DNA from: Dyadobacter jiangsuensis
Lineage (GTDB): Bacteria > Bacteroidota > Bacteroidia > Cytophagales > Spirosomataceae
DNA length: 64,000 bases
Direction: 5' to 3'
Assembly: GCF_003014695.1 (NCBI RefSeq)
Contig: NZ_PYAS01000014.1
Coordinates: forward strand, 1-64,000
Shown: positions 1-7,623 of the stretch, piece by piece
Position numbering within the stretch: position 1 is the stretch's first letter
How the letters are laid out: every line of letters begins with the position of its first letter
The notes under the pieces: model-generated
Seen by the model: the letters and a program-made list of their open reading frames with translations, nothing else
What the model was told of the DNA's origin: nothing
The model's database searches: none
Made by a program: the position numbers and the translations under genes

Positions 1-44
1 AACTGCTTCTGCAGCTTTTTTCTGCCACCGGCCGCCAGACAATT

Positions 45-92
45 AGGTGGTCAATTTGCCACGGAATCAGGTGGTCAACTTCTCCGAAATAC
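45..92. mobile_element. Probable terminus of an IS21-like insertion sequence (two 24-bp direct repeats)
   Basis: Two 24-nt copies lie head to tail (45-68 and 69-92), both starting AGGTGGTCAA and keeping an AAT near the end. IS21-family elements are known to carry several short direct repeats of this kind at their ends, as transposase binding sites. ArdC-like coding sequence resumes immediately to the right, and a stop codon (44-46) lies in the same frame on the left. I infer that the element inserted into the ardC 5' region and that its body lies to the left of the window. The exact junction, about 88-98, cannot be fixed without the target duplication. Confidence 0.5.
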
Positions 93-868
93 CCACCACA
101 GGTAAATCATATAGAGGAATTAACATTCCCTTGTTGTGGGGAGCTGCGGCTGAAAAGGAATATACCAGCCACCAGTGGGCGAGCTTCAAACAGTGGGCCG
201 ACAAGAAAGAATTCGTTCGTAAGGGCGAGAAGGCCACCACAATCGTCTATTACGATACAATCGAACGTGAAAAGGATGACGAGATCAAAAAAATCCCCTT
301 CCTGAAAATGTCTTTTGTATTCAATCAATGCCAATTACAGTCCTACAAGGGCGAAGAGCCTAAGCCAGACCAGGCTGATTTCGTGACACGCATTCAGAAA
401 GCCGACGACTTCATCAACAACACAGGAGCGGTCGTCAAGCATGGTGGAAGCCGAGCCTTTTATAATCCGGCTCAGGATTACATTCAAATGCCGCCTACAT
501 TCGCATTTACAGGCACTGAGACGCAGAATCCCACCGAAGCTTACTACTCCACCAAACTGCATGAATTATCGCACTGGTCGGGTGTTGAGAAGCGCTGCAA
601 CCGTCAGATGGGTAAAAGATTTGGTGATGATGCCTACGCGATGGAAGAATTGGTGGCGGAAATGTCATCCGCGTTCCTGTGTGCGGGGCTGGAAATTACG
701 GACGGGCCGCAGCCGGATCATGCAAGCTATCTTGGTGATTGGCTGACCGTACTGAAAAAAGACAAACGGGCAATTTTAACCGCTGCTGGTGCTGCCAGCA
801 AGGCGGGTGATTTCCTGAGAAGTTTGCAGCCTACTTCTCGTGATCTTTGTCCTTCTGTCCCGGCTTGA
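47..868 (+). CDS. ArdC-like antirestriction protein (zincin domain), 5' end replaced
   Basis: The C-terminal two thirds match the ArdC family: a partial N-terminal ssDNA-binding region (TGKSYRGIN, then a Trp-rich stretch) followed by a zincin-like metallopeptidase domain with HELSH at about residues 172-176 and a downstream ELVAEM helix. ArdC proteins protect incoming single-stranded conjugative DNA from restriction. The open frame begins with GTG directly after an in-frame stop. Its first ~15 residues are encoded by IS-like direct repeats, and the usual W-x-P-W start region is missing, so the gene is probably truncated and may not be functional. The last ~12 codons overlap the convergent gene at 831-1076. 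It is cargo of the integrative element ending near 3245. Confidence 0.72.
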   Translation: MVNLPRNQVVNFSEIPTTGKSYRGINIPLLWGAAAEKEYTSHQWASFKQWADKKEFVRKGEKATTIVYYDTIEREKDDEIKKIPFLKMSFVFNQCQLQSYKGEEPKPDQADFVTRIQKADDFINNTGAVVKHGGSRAFYNPAQDYIQMPPTFAFTGTETQNPTEAYYSTKLHELSHWSGVEKRCNRQMGKRFGDDAYAMEELVAEMSSAFLCAGLEITDGPQPDHASYLGDWLTVLKKDKRAILTAAGAASKAGDFLRSLQPTSRDLCPSVPA

Positions 869-1076
869 AATTCTCCTTGAATTTTTCCTTCTTGGCCTCT
901 TTTGCTCCTGCTTTGAAGGCCATGGTGTAATTGCTTAGGTTTAAGTCCTCTCGACCTTCAATAGCCTTGAGGACTTCCTTTGCTTTTTTGTGATCGTGCT
1001 TTTCCAGCACATATCCATCGTTATAGCCTCTGACTATTTCAGGATTTACGCGAACATCATCATTTTCATCGCTCAT
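831..1076 (-). CDS. Small Lys/Glu-rich hypothetical protein of the integrative element
   Basis: An 81-residue, highly charged protein with no signal peptide or membrane segment. The C-terminal third is a run of Lys, Glu and Phe (KAGAKEAKKEKFKENF). It begins inside the last codons of the upstream gene (11-bp overlap, 1066-1076), which suggests translational coupling, and it is last in the int operon. Its end overlaps the convergent ardC-like gene by 38 bp. I do not recognise the family. The location suggests an element-borne accessory protein, perhaps nucleic-acid binding given its charge, but that is a guess. Confidence 0.65.
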   Translation of the reverse strand: MSDENDDVRVNPEIVRGYNDGYVLEKHDHKKAKEVLKAIEGREDLNLSNYTMAFKAGAKEAKKEKFKENFKPGQKDKDHEK

Positions 1077-1542
1077 GATCCTTGTCTTTTTCTTTTTTCT
1101 TGAATGCCGCTAGAAACTTTTCCTTTTTTGACAGCTCTTTTTGATCTCGTTTTCTGTCCTCCGATGCTGAGTGATAAGCTTGCTGCGCTTTCGCCTCGTC
1201 TGAACGCATTTGCATTCTGGAACGGAAAATATCTTTCTTAATATCCTGCTCGGCGAGAGACTTTTCGATCTCCTTCATGTCCTGAGGAGTGAGCGCCTTC
1301 GCCTGTTTAATCCGCTCGTTGATCTTGTTGACTTCTACCTGATAGGGATCTGGCTTAACGACCGTTCTACCGTCTTTAATTATTTCTCGTTTATTGCCTC
1401 CGAATGAACGAGCCGAATCACTCTGCCCCACCGGTTGCCTATCCTTTTCCTTTTTGGCAATAATCTCTTTCTTGGTATCCTTGAAGTCCTTCCCACGAAT
1501 GGACTGCAACAACTCTTCCAGTATTTTGCTTAATTTTCCCAT
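1066..1542 (-). CDS. Lys-rich coiled-coil hypothetical protein of the integrative element
   Basis: 158 residues, strongly basic and mostly predicted helical. Heptad-like stretches run through about residues 70-150 (for example NKINERIKQAK and DMKEIEKSLAEQDIKK), and the tail is Lys-rich. There is no recognisable catalytic motif, signal peptide or membrane segment. It starts 2 bp after the stop of the excisionase-like gene and overlaps the next gene by 11 bp, so all four minus-strand genes from the integrase down are probably one transcript. Function unknown. Its composition and position would fit a mobilisation or DNA-binding accessory factor. Confidence 0.7.
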   Translation of the reverse strand: MGKLSKILEELLQSIRGKDFKDTKKEIIAKKEKDRQPVGQSDSARSFGGNKREIIKDGRTVVKPDPYQVEVNKINERIKQAKALTPQDMKEIEKSLAEQDIKKDIFRSRMQMRSDEAKAQQAYHSASEDRKRDQKELSKKEKFLAAFKKKEKDKDHER

Positions 1543-1544
1543 GG

Positions 1545-1796
1545 CTACTTGTTTGAGTGCTTATTAAGATACTCGTCGATACTGTCCAGATCGTAAAGAA
1601 TATGCTTCGGGAGAGGCTGAGTGAATGTAATTGCATTGGTGTCCCTGAGCTTTTGCAAGGTGGTTTTGGAAGAGATCCGCATATAGCGCATAGCCTCCTC
1701 ACCATCCACCCACTTGTCGCGGGGCTTTACCCCCATCTCCTTTTTCAGGCGGGTAACAAGCTCGTTAAGAAATTTTTCAAATTCATCAGGGTTCAT
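1545..1796 (-). CDS. Small HTH protein, excisionase-like
   Basis: 83 residues. After a short N-terminal helix the sequence reads WVDGEEAMRYMRISSKTTLQKLRD and ends in LYDLDSIDEYLNKH. This is the winged-helix pattern of the MerR/HTH_17 group used by excisionases and small element-borne regulators in Bacteroidota. It starts 22 bp after the integrase stop and ends 2 bp before the next gene. Excisionase-type proteins bend DNA at attachment sites and bias recombination toward excision. That role here is inferred from fold and position. It could instead be a plain transcriptional regulator. Confidence 0.75.
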   Translation of the reverse strand: MNPDEFEKFLNELVTRLKKEMGVKPRDKWVDGEEAMRYMRISSKTTLQKLRDTNAITFTQPLPKHILYDLDSIDEYLNKHSNK

Positions 1797-1818
1797 TCTC
1801 CCAATATATCAAAACCAA

Positions 1819-3030
1819 TCAAGATCCCAAAACAGCGTCCAGAGCTTCATCAGCAGTCTTGTGAATGAAGTTGTTTTGGTAAGATATTGTCGTCGTGATA
1901 TTACTGTGCCGGTAGAGCTTTTGAAGCATCTGAGGGCTGATTTTATCCCCTGAAATATTCCCGAACGTATGACGGCTAATGTGGTTTGTCATAGGCTTGT
2001 CGATCTTTGCTTCCTTGGCAACACTTTTCAGGTGCTTGTTCAGGGTTTTGACACCGTAAGAGATTTTCCTCTCAACCGTGTATTGGTCGGTCATATCCTC
2101 GACCACTTTCAGCTCGGGAAAAATCAGGTCATGCGTCCGTTCGTCACCACGATACTGATCTAAAATCTTCGAAACCTTAGCAGGGACTTTCAGTGATCCG
2201 GGCTTGTCGTTTTTGCCCATAGAATAAAACAGGCGGTCATTCTGGAAATCAGACCACTTCATTCTCAGCACATCAGAAATACGGACACCGGCAAAATAGT
2301 ACGAAAACAGAAACACATTACGCGCATGATTCATTTTCGGGTCGGGAAGCTCAAGCTCTTCTATTTTCTGCACTTCTTCCCTCGTAAGACCGATTTTTGA
2401 TGATTTCGGGATCTTTATCTGAATTTTTCCCCGACCAAACGGATATGATTTCAAATCTGCAATATCCGCGAGAATGGCTTGATTATAAACCGTCCGAATG
2501 AGAATAAGGTGGTTGACAATCGTCCGTTCACTGACCTTTTTATCACCTTTCAAATAGGCCCGAAACCTATTAAGCAACGGGACAGTAATCTCTGTGAAGT
2601 CTATATCTTCTGTTTTCAGAAATGTTTTGAAATTTTTCAGGCGTGACTGATCGGTAGGAACCCGGTTATATTTCCCCTCCTTCTTCATGTTTTCTACGAA
2701 TTCATTGGCTACGGCAAAAAACGTCACACCCTTCTTAGGCTTTATTTTCTTGGCAACAAACTTCGCAGAAACGTCTTTCTTCTTCGCTTCAAGTTCCAGG
2801 CTTGTGTCGCTGGCCTCAGCGAGTTTTTGGGCAATTAAATTATTCAATCTCACTGAATTACGGTGAGATTTACGTACCTTGCATGCAACCTCATCCCAGT
2901 CTTCAAGACTTACGCTTTTGCCAATCGGGATGTAGGATGACTTTCTGTCTTTCGTAATCCGCAAGACCAGCGCGTATGTCCCGTCAGCCTTCGGGGCGCT
3001 TCTCGTAACCACCTTGATTGTTGTTGCCAT
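1819..3030 (-). CDS. int: Tyrosine site-specific integrase
   Basis: 403 residues with the layout of Bacteroidota element integrases: an N-terminal arm-binding domain (about 1-90), a SAM-like core-binding domain (about 100-200) and a C-terminal catalytic domain. The catalytic set is complete: R250 (GVRISD), H350 and R353 (HISRH), H375 (LYRHS) and nucleophile Y384 (ISYQ). It catalyses strand exchange between element and chromosomal att sites. The gene is the first of its operon and reads away from the att-like tRNA fragment 175 bp upstream, the usual arrangement for tRNA-targeting elements. No truncation is seen, so it is probably active. Confidence 0.95.
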   Translation of the reverse strand: MATTIKVVTRSAPKADGTYALVLRITKDRKSSYIPIGKSVSLEDWDEVACKVRKSHRNSVRLNNLIAQKLAEASDTSLELEAKKKDVSAKFVAKKIKPKKGVTFFAVANEFVENMKKEGKYNRVPTDQSRLKNFKTFLKTEDIDFTEITVPLLNRFRAYLKGDKKVSERTIVNHLILIRTVYNQAILADIADLKSYPFGRGKIQIKIPKSSKIGLTREEVQKIEELELPDPKMNHARNVFLFSYYFAGVRISDVLRMKWSDFQNDRLFYSMGKNDKPGSLKVPAKVSKILDQYRGDERTHDLIFPELKVVEDMTDQYTVERKISYGVKTLNKHLKSVAKEAKIDKPMTNHISRHTFGNISGDKISPQMLQKLYRHSNITTTISYQNNFIHKTADEALDAVLGS

Positions 3031-3204
3031 GTGATTGTTTGTTAGTCAAACAAAACTAGCGATAATCTGTGAAACATTTGTAAAACATTTTGTGGTTTTT
3101 TGTGTGTCACCATGAATTGATTAAAATTATAATATACTGATTATTTGATATTTATAAACCATATCAAACCATAGTAATTCATAGTAATCCATATCGAATA
3201 GAAT
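3031..3204. promoter_or_regulatory. AT-rich region between int and the att site, with short direct repeats
   Basis: No gene is visible here. The stretch is very AT-rich and contains adjacent 10-nt direct repeats, ATAGTAATTC (3171-3180) and ATAGTAATCC (3181-3190). These are flanked by two copies of CCATATC at 3159-3165 and 3189-3195. Such repeats next to an att core are plausible arm-type integrase or excisionase sites. The int promoter must also lie here, but I cannot assign its elements. Confidence 0.35.
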
Positions 3205-3245
3205 TCATAACCCTAAGGTCGGCAGTTCGATCCTGCTCCCCGCTA
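3205..3245 (+). other. Attachment site: 3' half of initiator tRNA-Met (CAU)
   Basis: The 41 nt run from a CAU anticodon loop (TTCATAA) through the variable region AAGGTC and a complete T arm (GGCAG TTCGATC CTGCT) to the acceptor 3' strand CCCCGCT plus discriminator A, as in bacterial initiator tRNA-Met. The 5' half is absent: upstream is AT-rich element DNA instead of D arm and acceptor 5' strand. A tRNA 3' half next to an outward-facing tyrosine integrase is the normal signature of an att site. The intact tRNA should lie at the other end of the element, outside the window. Confidence 0.8.
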
Positions 3246-3252
3246 CATTTTG

Positions 3253-3280
3253 AAAGACATCCTCTCCGGATGTCTTTTTT
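3253..3280 (+). terminator. Intrinsic terminator of the tRNA-Met locus
   Basis: A perfect 10-bp stem (AAAGACATCC 3253-3262 with GGATGTCTTT 3268-3277), a 5-nt loop and a T run to 3280. It directly follows the tRNA 3' fragment and probably terminated the original tRNA gene. It marks the first clearly chromosomal DNA right of the integrated element. Confidence 0.85.
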
Positions 3281-3373
3281 ATTTCCGCACATTTTGCGCA
3301 TTCTCCGAGAATTAAAATTTGCGCGTTTGGGTTTACAGTAATTGGTAACACCACCGAATCACCTCAGAACTGT

Positions 3374-5152
3374 ATGAAATTATTGATCCAATACCTGAGC
3401 AGGTACAAGGCACTTATATTCCTCGCCCTGCTGATGGCCGCCATCAACCAGACTTTCTCCCTTCTCAACCCTTACATCCTCGGTAATTACCTCATTGACC
3501 CATACGCCAACAAGGCGGTGGAGTTTCGTACCAAAGGGCTTGATAATGAATTCTTCAAGGGGGTATTAATGGGCTTGCTGATGATCATCGGCGTAGCGAT
3601 GGTATCCCGCATTGCCAAGGCATTTCAGGATTACCTGGTGAATGTCGTCATCCAGAAATTTGGAGCCGCCCTCTATACGGATGGCCTGCGGCATGCATTA
3701 AGGCTCCCTTTTCAGGATTTTGAAGACCAACGGTCGGGTGAAACGCTGTCCGTTCTATTGAAAGTCCGCGCCGATTGCGAGAAGTTTATCCTGAACTTCG
3801 TTAACGTACTGTTTTTCACATCGGTAGGTATTGTTTTCGTGGTGGTAGTAGCATTCAGGCTCAGTCCCTGGCTACCGCTGATCTACCTCGTCGGCTCCGT
3901 GATCCTTGCGTTTCTAACGAGTGTATTAAGCCGCAAGATCAAAACGATCCAGAAGAATATCGTGAAAGAAACGACCGCATTGGCCGGTTCCACGACCGAA
4001 TCCCTGCGCAATATCGAGCTGGTGAAAAGCCTCGGACTCACCCACCAGGAAATCGAACGGCTGAACACGACGACTTACAAAATCCTGAAACTGGAACTGA
4101 AAAAGGTGAAAAGTATCCGTTCGGTAAGTTTCATTCAGGGAACGTTCGTCAACTTTCTGCAACAGTGCGTGATGTTCGCGCTGCTGTTTTTTGTGTTCCG
4201 GGATAAGATTACCGTGGGCCAGATGATGATGATGCAGTTCTATTCATTCTTCATTTTCGGGCCATTGCAGGAATTAGGCAATGTAATCCTATCCTACCGC
4301 GAAGCCGAGGCGTCGCTCAACAACCTGCAAACGCTGCTCGCCCGCCCGGTAGAACACAAACCTGCTAATCCGGAAACGATTACGGATATCAAAGATTTGC
4401 AGTTCGATCACGTGAAGTTCCAGCACCAGTCGGCGAAGCGCCCGGCATTGGAAGACATTTCCTTTGATGTAAAACGCGGTGAAACCATTGCATTTGTAGG
4501 GCCGTCGGGCTCCGGCAAAACTACTTTGGTGAAGCTGCTCGTGGGATTGTACCAACCCATTGAAGGCCATGTGCTTTATAATGGTGTGAATGGAAAAGAA
4601 ATTGACTTTGATGAAATCAGACACAAAATCGGCTTTGTGACGCAGGATACGCAGCTTTTCTCGGGAACGATCAAAGAAAACCTGCTTTTCGTAAACCCGG
4701 AAGCGACCGACGAGATGATCAACGACGTGCTTCTGAAAGCCGCTTGCTATAATCTGCTGGCCCGTGCAGAGAATGGCATCGACACGGTGATCGGGGAAGG
4801 CGGTTTGAAATTATCAGGCGGCGAACGTCAGCGTCTGTCCATCGCCCGTGCGCTCCTGCGTAACCCGCACCTGATCATTTTCGACGAAGCCACTTCTGCA
4901 TTGGATTCACTTACGGAAGAAGAGATTTCGAATACCATCCGTGATATCACCGACCAGCGCCAGCATATCACCGTCATGATCGCGCACCGCCTCTCCACCA
5001 TCATGTACGCCGACCGCATTTACGTGCTCGAAAAGGGCCGTATCGTCGAGACCGGCAGCCACCATGCATTACTGGAAGAAAAAGGCCTCTACTACGCAAT
5101 GTGGCGCCAGCAAATCGGAGAGCGTAAGGACGAGACGGTTCTTTCGGCGTGA
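3374..5152 (+). CDS. ABC transporter, fused permease and ATPase (MsbA/exporter type)
   Basis: 592 residues: an N-terminal six-helix exporter transmembrane domain (about 1-320) followed by a nucleotide-binding domain. The ATPase motifs are complete: Walker A GPSGSGKTT (376-384), signature LSGGERQR (480-487), Walker B LIIFDEA (500-506) and H-loop H538. It should act as a homodimer in the inner membrane, exporting a lipid, peptide or drug. The substrate cannot be told from sequence. It stands alone, 94 bp after the tRNA terminator, and is followed by a repeat-filled gap. The start ATG leaves a normal-length TM1 (LLIQYLSRYKALIFLALL). Confidence 0.93.
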   Translation: MKLLIQYLSRYKALIFLALLMAAINQTFSLLNPYILGNYLIDPYANKAVEFRTKGLDNEFFKGVLMGLLMIIGVAMVSRIAKAFQDYLVNVVIQKFGAALYTDGLRHALRLPFQDFEDQRSGETLSVLLKVRADCEKFILNFVNVLFFTSVGIVFVVVVAFRLSPWLPLIYLVGSVILAFLTSVLSRKIKTIQKNIVKETTALAGSTTESLRNIELVKSLGLTHQEIERLNTTTYKILKLELKKVKSIRSVSFIQGTFVNFLQQCVMFALLFFVFRDKITVGQMMMMQFYSFFIFGPLQELGNVILSYREAEASLNNLQTLLARPVEHKPANPETITDIKDLQFDHVKFQHQSAKRPALEDISFDVKRGETIAFVGPSGSGKTTLVKLLVGLYQPIEGHVLYNGVNGKEIDFDEIRHKIGFVTQDTQLFSGTIKENLLFVNPEATDEMINDVLLKAACYNLLARAENGIDTVIGEGGLKLSGGERQRLSIARALLRNPHLIIFDEATSALDSLTEEEISNTIRDITDQRQHITVMIAHRLSTIMYADRIYVLEKGRIVETGSHHALLEEKGLYYAMWRQQIGERKDETVLSA

Positions 5153-5230
5153 ATTTTGAATGAATGAGTGAATTTTGAATGAGCCGCCGTCGAATGGAGA
5201 ATGATAGAATGACTAAATGAAGGAATGAAC
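5150..5230 (+). repeat. TGAA/TGAG short-word array (left arm)
   Basis: It starts at the ABC transporter stop codon and is built from TGAA, TGAG and GAATGA words, largely in steps of 4 or 7-8 nt (TGA at 5157, 5161, 5165, 5169, 5176, 5180, 5203, 5210, 5218, 5225). Complementary TCAN words form a facing array at 5566-5605. The ~169-bp palindromic element lies between the two. Non-coding. Confidence 0.6.
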
Positions 5231-5327
5231 TGCCGTAGAACGGAGAACGACCGGGGCATCGGCGATGAGTAACTTTGCCTGGGTCGCGTTGGCACGAAGG
5301 CCGAATCAAGGAGTTGCGCTCCCACAA

Positions 5328-5496
5328 ATGCCGCTAGGCATGCAATATTGGTAGCAACTAGAATGCTCCATATTACAAAAATCCCGCTAGGGATGTAACA
5401 ACTATGCATTGCAATGGCACTGATGTTACATCCCTAGCGGGATTTTTGTAGTCGATCGTACAAGATTTGCTACCAATATTGCATCGCTACGCGATT
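5328..5496. repeat. Interspersed palindromic element, copy 1
   Basis: A 169-bp element with nested inverted repeats. Perfect 27-bp arms at 5374-5400 and 5424-5450 (core ATCCCGCTAGGGATG) surround a 23-nt spacer. Outside them an 18-bp pair (5340-5357 and 5467-5484, ATGCAATATTGGTAGCAA) also matches perfectly. It begins with the palindrome ATGCCGCTAGGCAT and ends CATCGCTACGCGATT. A second, diverged copy of almost equal length is at 61719-61886. No ORF. The structure is that of a REP/BIME-like or MITE-like unit. Confidence 0.8.
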
Positions 5497-5565
5497 ATTC
5501 ACCTGAAGTTCAAACAACTTCATCGCGATCCAGTACTCCTATCGGACGATTCGATCAATCAAAAT

Positions 5566-5605
5566 TCATTCAATCACTCACTCATTCACTCATTCAATCA
5601 TTCAA
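5566..5605 (-). repeat. TCAN tetramer array (right arm)
   Basis: Ten consecutive 4-nt words of the form TCAN in exact phase (TCA at 5566, 5570, 5574 and so on to 5602). It is the complement of the TGAA/TGAG words at 5150-5230, so the two flank the palindromic element as facing arms. The rest of the 5153-5677 gap shows no gene. Confidence 0.65.
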
Positions 5606-5677
5606 CTACGCAAGAATCAGGTTTGAATAGGCCTTACGGCCGGGTAATTTTGGTTTAATCAATCAAAATCCGCTGCA

Positions 5678-6379
5678 ATGATCAACATCGAAAACCTTGA
5701 CTGGCCTTCCATTCGTGAAAACCTCCACCAGCGCGGCTATGCACAGCTTTCCCAAGTCCTCAGTGCCCGTGAATGCGACGAACTGATCGCACAATATGAC
5801 AATCCGGTGCATTACCGCAAGACGATCGTCATGGAGCGGTACCGGTTTGGTCTGGGTGAATACAAATACTTTTCCTACCCGCTGCCTCCAATTATTCAAC
5901 GGTTGCGCGAAAACATATTTCCCAAACTGGTTCCCGTCGCCAACCAATGGATGGACGTACTGAAAATGGGCCATCCCTACCCTGCTGATTTTGAAGAGTT
6001 TCAAGAGTTATGCCGGGCACAGCAACAGACCAAACCTACGGTATTGATCCTGAAATACGGCCAGGGCGGCCACAATACCCTTCATCAGGACCTATACGGC
6101 GACCTGTTCTTCCCTATTCAAATGGTATTGTTCCTCAACGAACCGGAAGAGGACTACACCGGTGGCGAGTTTGTTATGACCGAACAAATTCCCCGTGCGC
6201 AATCCAAAGCCATTGTTTTGAAACCCCGCAAGGGCGACGCATTGCTTTTTACCACGAATTTCAGGCCTGTGAAAGGAAGCAAGGGATATTACCGGGTCAA
6301 TATGAAGCACGGCGTGAGCGAAGTGCATGACGGCCAGCGGTATACGCTCGGGATTATTTTTCATGATGCATTAAGCTGA
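5678..6379 (+). CDS. 2OG-Fe(II) oxygenase, prolyl hydroxylase-like
   Basis: 233 residues forming a double-stranded beta-helix dioxygenase. The iron triad is visible as H136 and D138 (LHQDLYGD) and H211 (KHGVSEV), with R221 (GQRYTLGI) placed to bind the 2-oxoglutarate carboxylate. Such enzymes hydroxylate protein or small-molecule substrates. The next genes are an Ada-type zinc domain protein and alkA, so an AlkB-like repair role is tempting, but the fold pattern is closer to the prolyl-4-hydroxylase/2OG-FeII_Oxy group. Substrate unknown. No signal peptide, so cytoplasmic. Confidence 0.82.
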   Translation: MINIENLDWPSIRENLHQRGYAQLSQVLSARECDELIAQYDNPVHYRKTIVMERYRFGLGEYKYFSYPLPPIIQRLRENIFPKLVPVANQWMDVLKMGHPYPADFEEFQELCRAQQQTKPTVLILKYGQGGHNTLHQDLYGDLFFPIQMVLFLNEPEEDYTGGEFVMTEQIPRAQSKAIVLKPRKGDALLFTTNFRPVKGSKGYYRVNMKHGVSEVHDGQRYTLGIIFHDALS

Positions 6380-6412
6380 TTTACAGCACACTCGTATCTT
6401 CCACAACCAGTA

Positions 6413-6670
6413 ATGATCAGCCACCACGAAATAGGTCCGGAAGGCTTCGCAGCGAGCCGCAAACTGAAAACAATGATCCATACCGGCCAAATCACCCTGG
6501 CCGGTAACCGAAATCTGAAAATCTACGGACTATTATCCTGCGGTTCGGGAAAGCGGATGAAACGCCGCAACCGGGTGTTTTTCGCGGACGAGCACGACGC
6601 CCGCACACACGGGTATCGCCCGTGCGGGCATTGCATGCGCGAGGCCTATTTGAAATGGAAATCAGGCTAA
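6413..6670 (+). CDS. Stand-alone Ada-type metal-binding domain protein
   Basis: 85 residues whose second half matches the zinc domain at the start of Ada methyltransferases: IYGLLSC, RRNRVFF, then GYRPCGHC. Ada uses four cysteines (C38, C42, C69, C72 in E. coli). Here C43, C71 and C74 correspond to the last three, but the position matching C38, the phosphotriester methyl acceptor, is Gly39. The protein therefore cannot do the classical Ada acceptor reaction and is more likely a structural or DNA-binding relic. It follows the oxygenase by 33 bp, and its stop overlaps the convergent alkA stop by 9 bp, placing it in an alkylation-repair neighbourhood. Confidence 0.8.
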   Translation: MISHHEIGPEGFAASRKLKTMIHTGQITLAGNRNLKIYGLLSCGSGKRMKRRNRVFFADEHDARTHGYRPCGHCMREAYLKWKSG

Positions 6671-7573
6671 CGGCTTCACAGCGAGGCTGCGCCATAGATA
6701 GAAAGTAACGTAGGTTTCCCAGCCGGCATAATCGCGAAAAAAGGCCTCGATTTTTTCCTTTTCGCTACGTTCCGCAATGATACCGTGGCCGGCCAATGCA
6801 TTCAAAAGCCCCACGTCCCCATGCGGAATGCCTTCCGGCGCCCGAAACGATTTCATGAGCACATAATTGGCCGTCCAGACGCCGATGCCCTTGTGCGCCA
6901 CCAAAACTTTCTGCCGCGACTCAAAATCAGGCAGCGAATCAATGAGCGAACGACTGAGCGTACCTTCCGCAAACGCGCGGGCTGCGCCGATCACGTACTC
7001 CGCTTTTTTTTGGGAAAATTGCATTCCCCGAAGTACATCTACCTCCGCATTAGCCAGCACTTCGGGCTCTGGAAAAATATGAAAAACCTGGTTGTCCCAT
7101 TCGATATGCCTGCCGTAGCGCTCCACCATGCGCCGTTTCATCTTGTAAGCAAATGTGAGGTTAATCTGCTGACCGATAATCGACCAGCAAAGCGCTTCAA
7201 ACATGTCCACAATCCCCATCAAACGCAGGCCCGAAAAGTCATCGGCCATATAGGCCAGCCGACCGTCCCGTTTCAAATGGGTATAAAATGGCGCAAGATC
7301 ACGATCCAAATCGAACCATTCACGGACGTAGCCGGTGATAAAATCACGGCTTCCGGAGCCCGAAACACCGGCTAACAGGTCAACATGCAAAAATCCTCCA
7401 TGCTCGCTGACGCGAAAAAGAACGTCACCGAACGGCGTCGCGATCGCTTTCAAAACGAAGTTTTCTCCCACGAAATGCAGGCAGTCGTCGTAATTGCGAT
7501 TCAAAAACCAGAGACATTCCTGGAAACTGAAAAGCGGGGGAACAGGGATGAGAATCGTTTGTTGTGAATCCAT
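6662..7573 (-). CDS. alkA: DNA-3-methyladenine glycosylase II (AlkA-like)
   Basis: 303 residues. An N-terminal AlkA-type domain precedes the HhH-GPD glycosylase fold. The hairpin reads LVAHKGIGVWTANYVLM and the catalytic aspartate is D253 (PHGDVGL). It removes alkylated purines from DNA to start base excision repair. It is the last of three minus-strand genes (acpH, holA, alkA) with 50-60 bp gaps, so it may be co-transcribed with holA. It converges on the Ada-like gene. Length is normal for the family. Confidence 0.9.
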   Translation of the reverse strand: MDSQQTILIPVPPLFSFQECLWFLNRNYDDCLHFVGENFVLKAIATPFGDVLFRVSEHGGFLHVDLLAGVSGSGSRDFITGYVREWFDLDRDLAPFYTHLKRDGRLAYMADDFSGLRLMGIVDMFEALCWSIIGQQINLTFAYKMKRRMVERYGRHIEWDNQVFHIFPEPEVLANAEVDVLRGMQFSQKKAEYVIGAARAFAEGTLSRSLIDSLPDFESRQKVLVAHKGIGVWTANYVLMKSFRAPEGIPHGDVGLLNALAGHGIIAERSEKEKIEAFFRDYAGWETYVTFYLWRSLAVKPLA

Positions 7574-7623
7574 AAGTGAAAGTACCGCGCGGAAGACCCC
7601 GCTGCAAACCTGAATCTTGCGGA

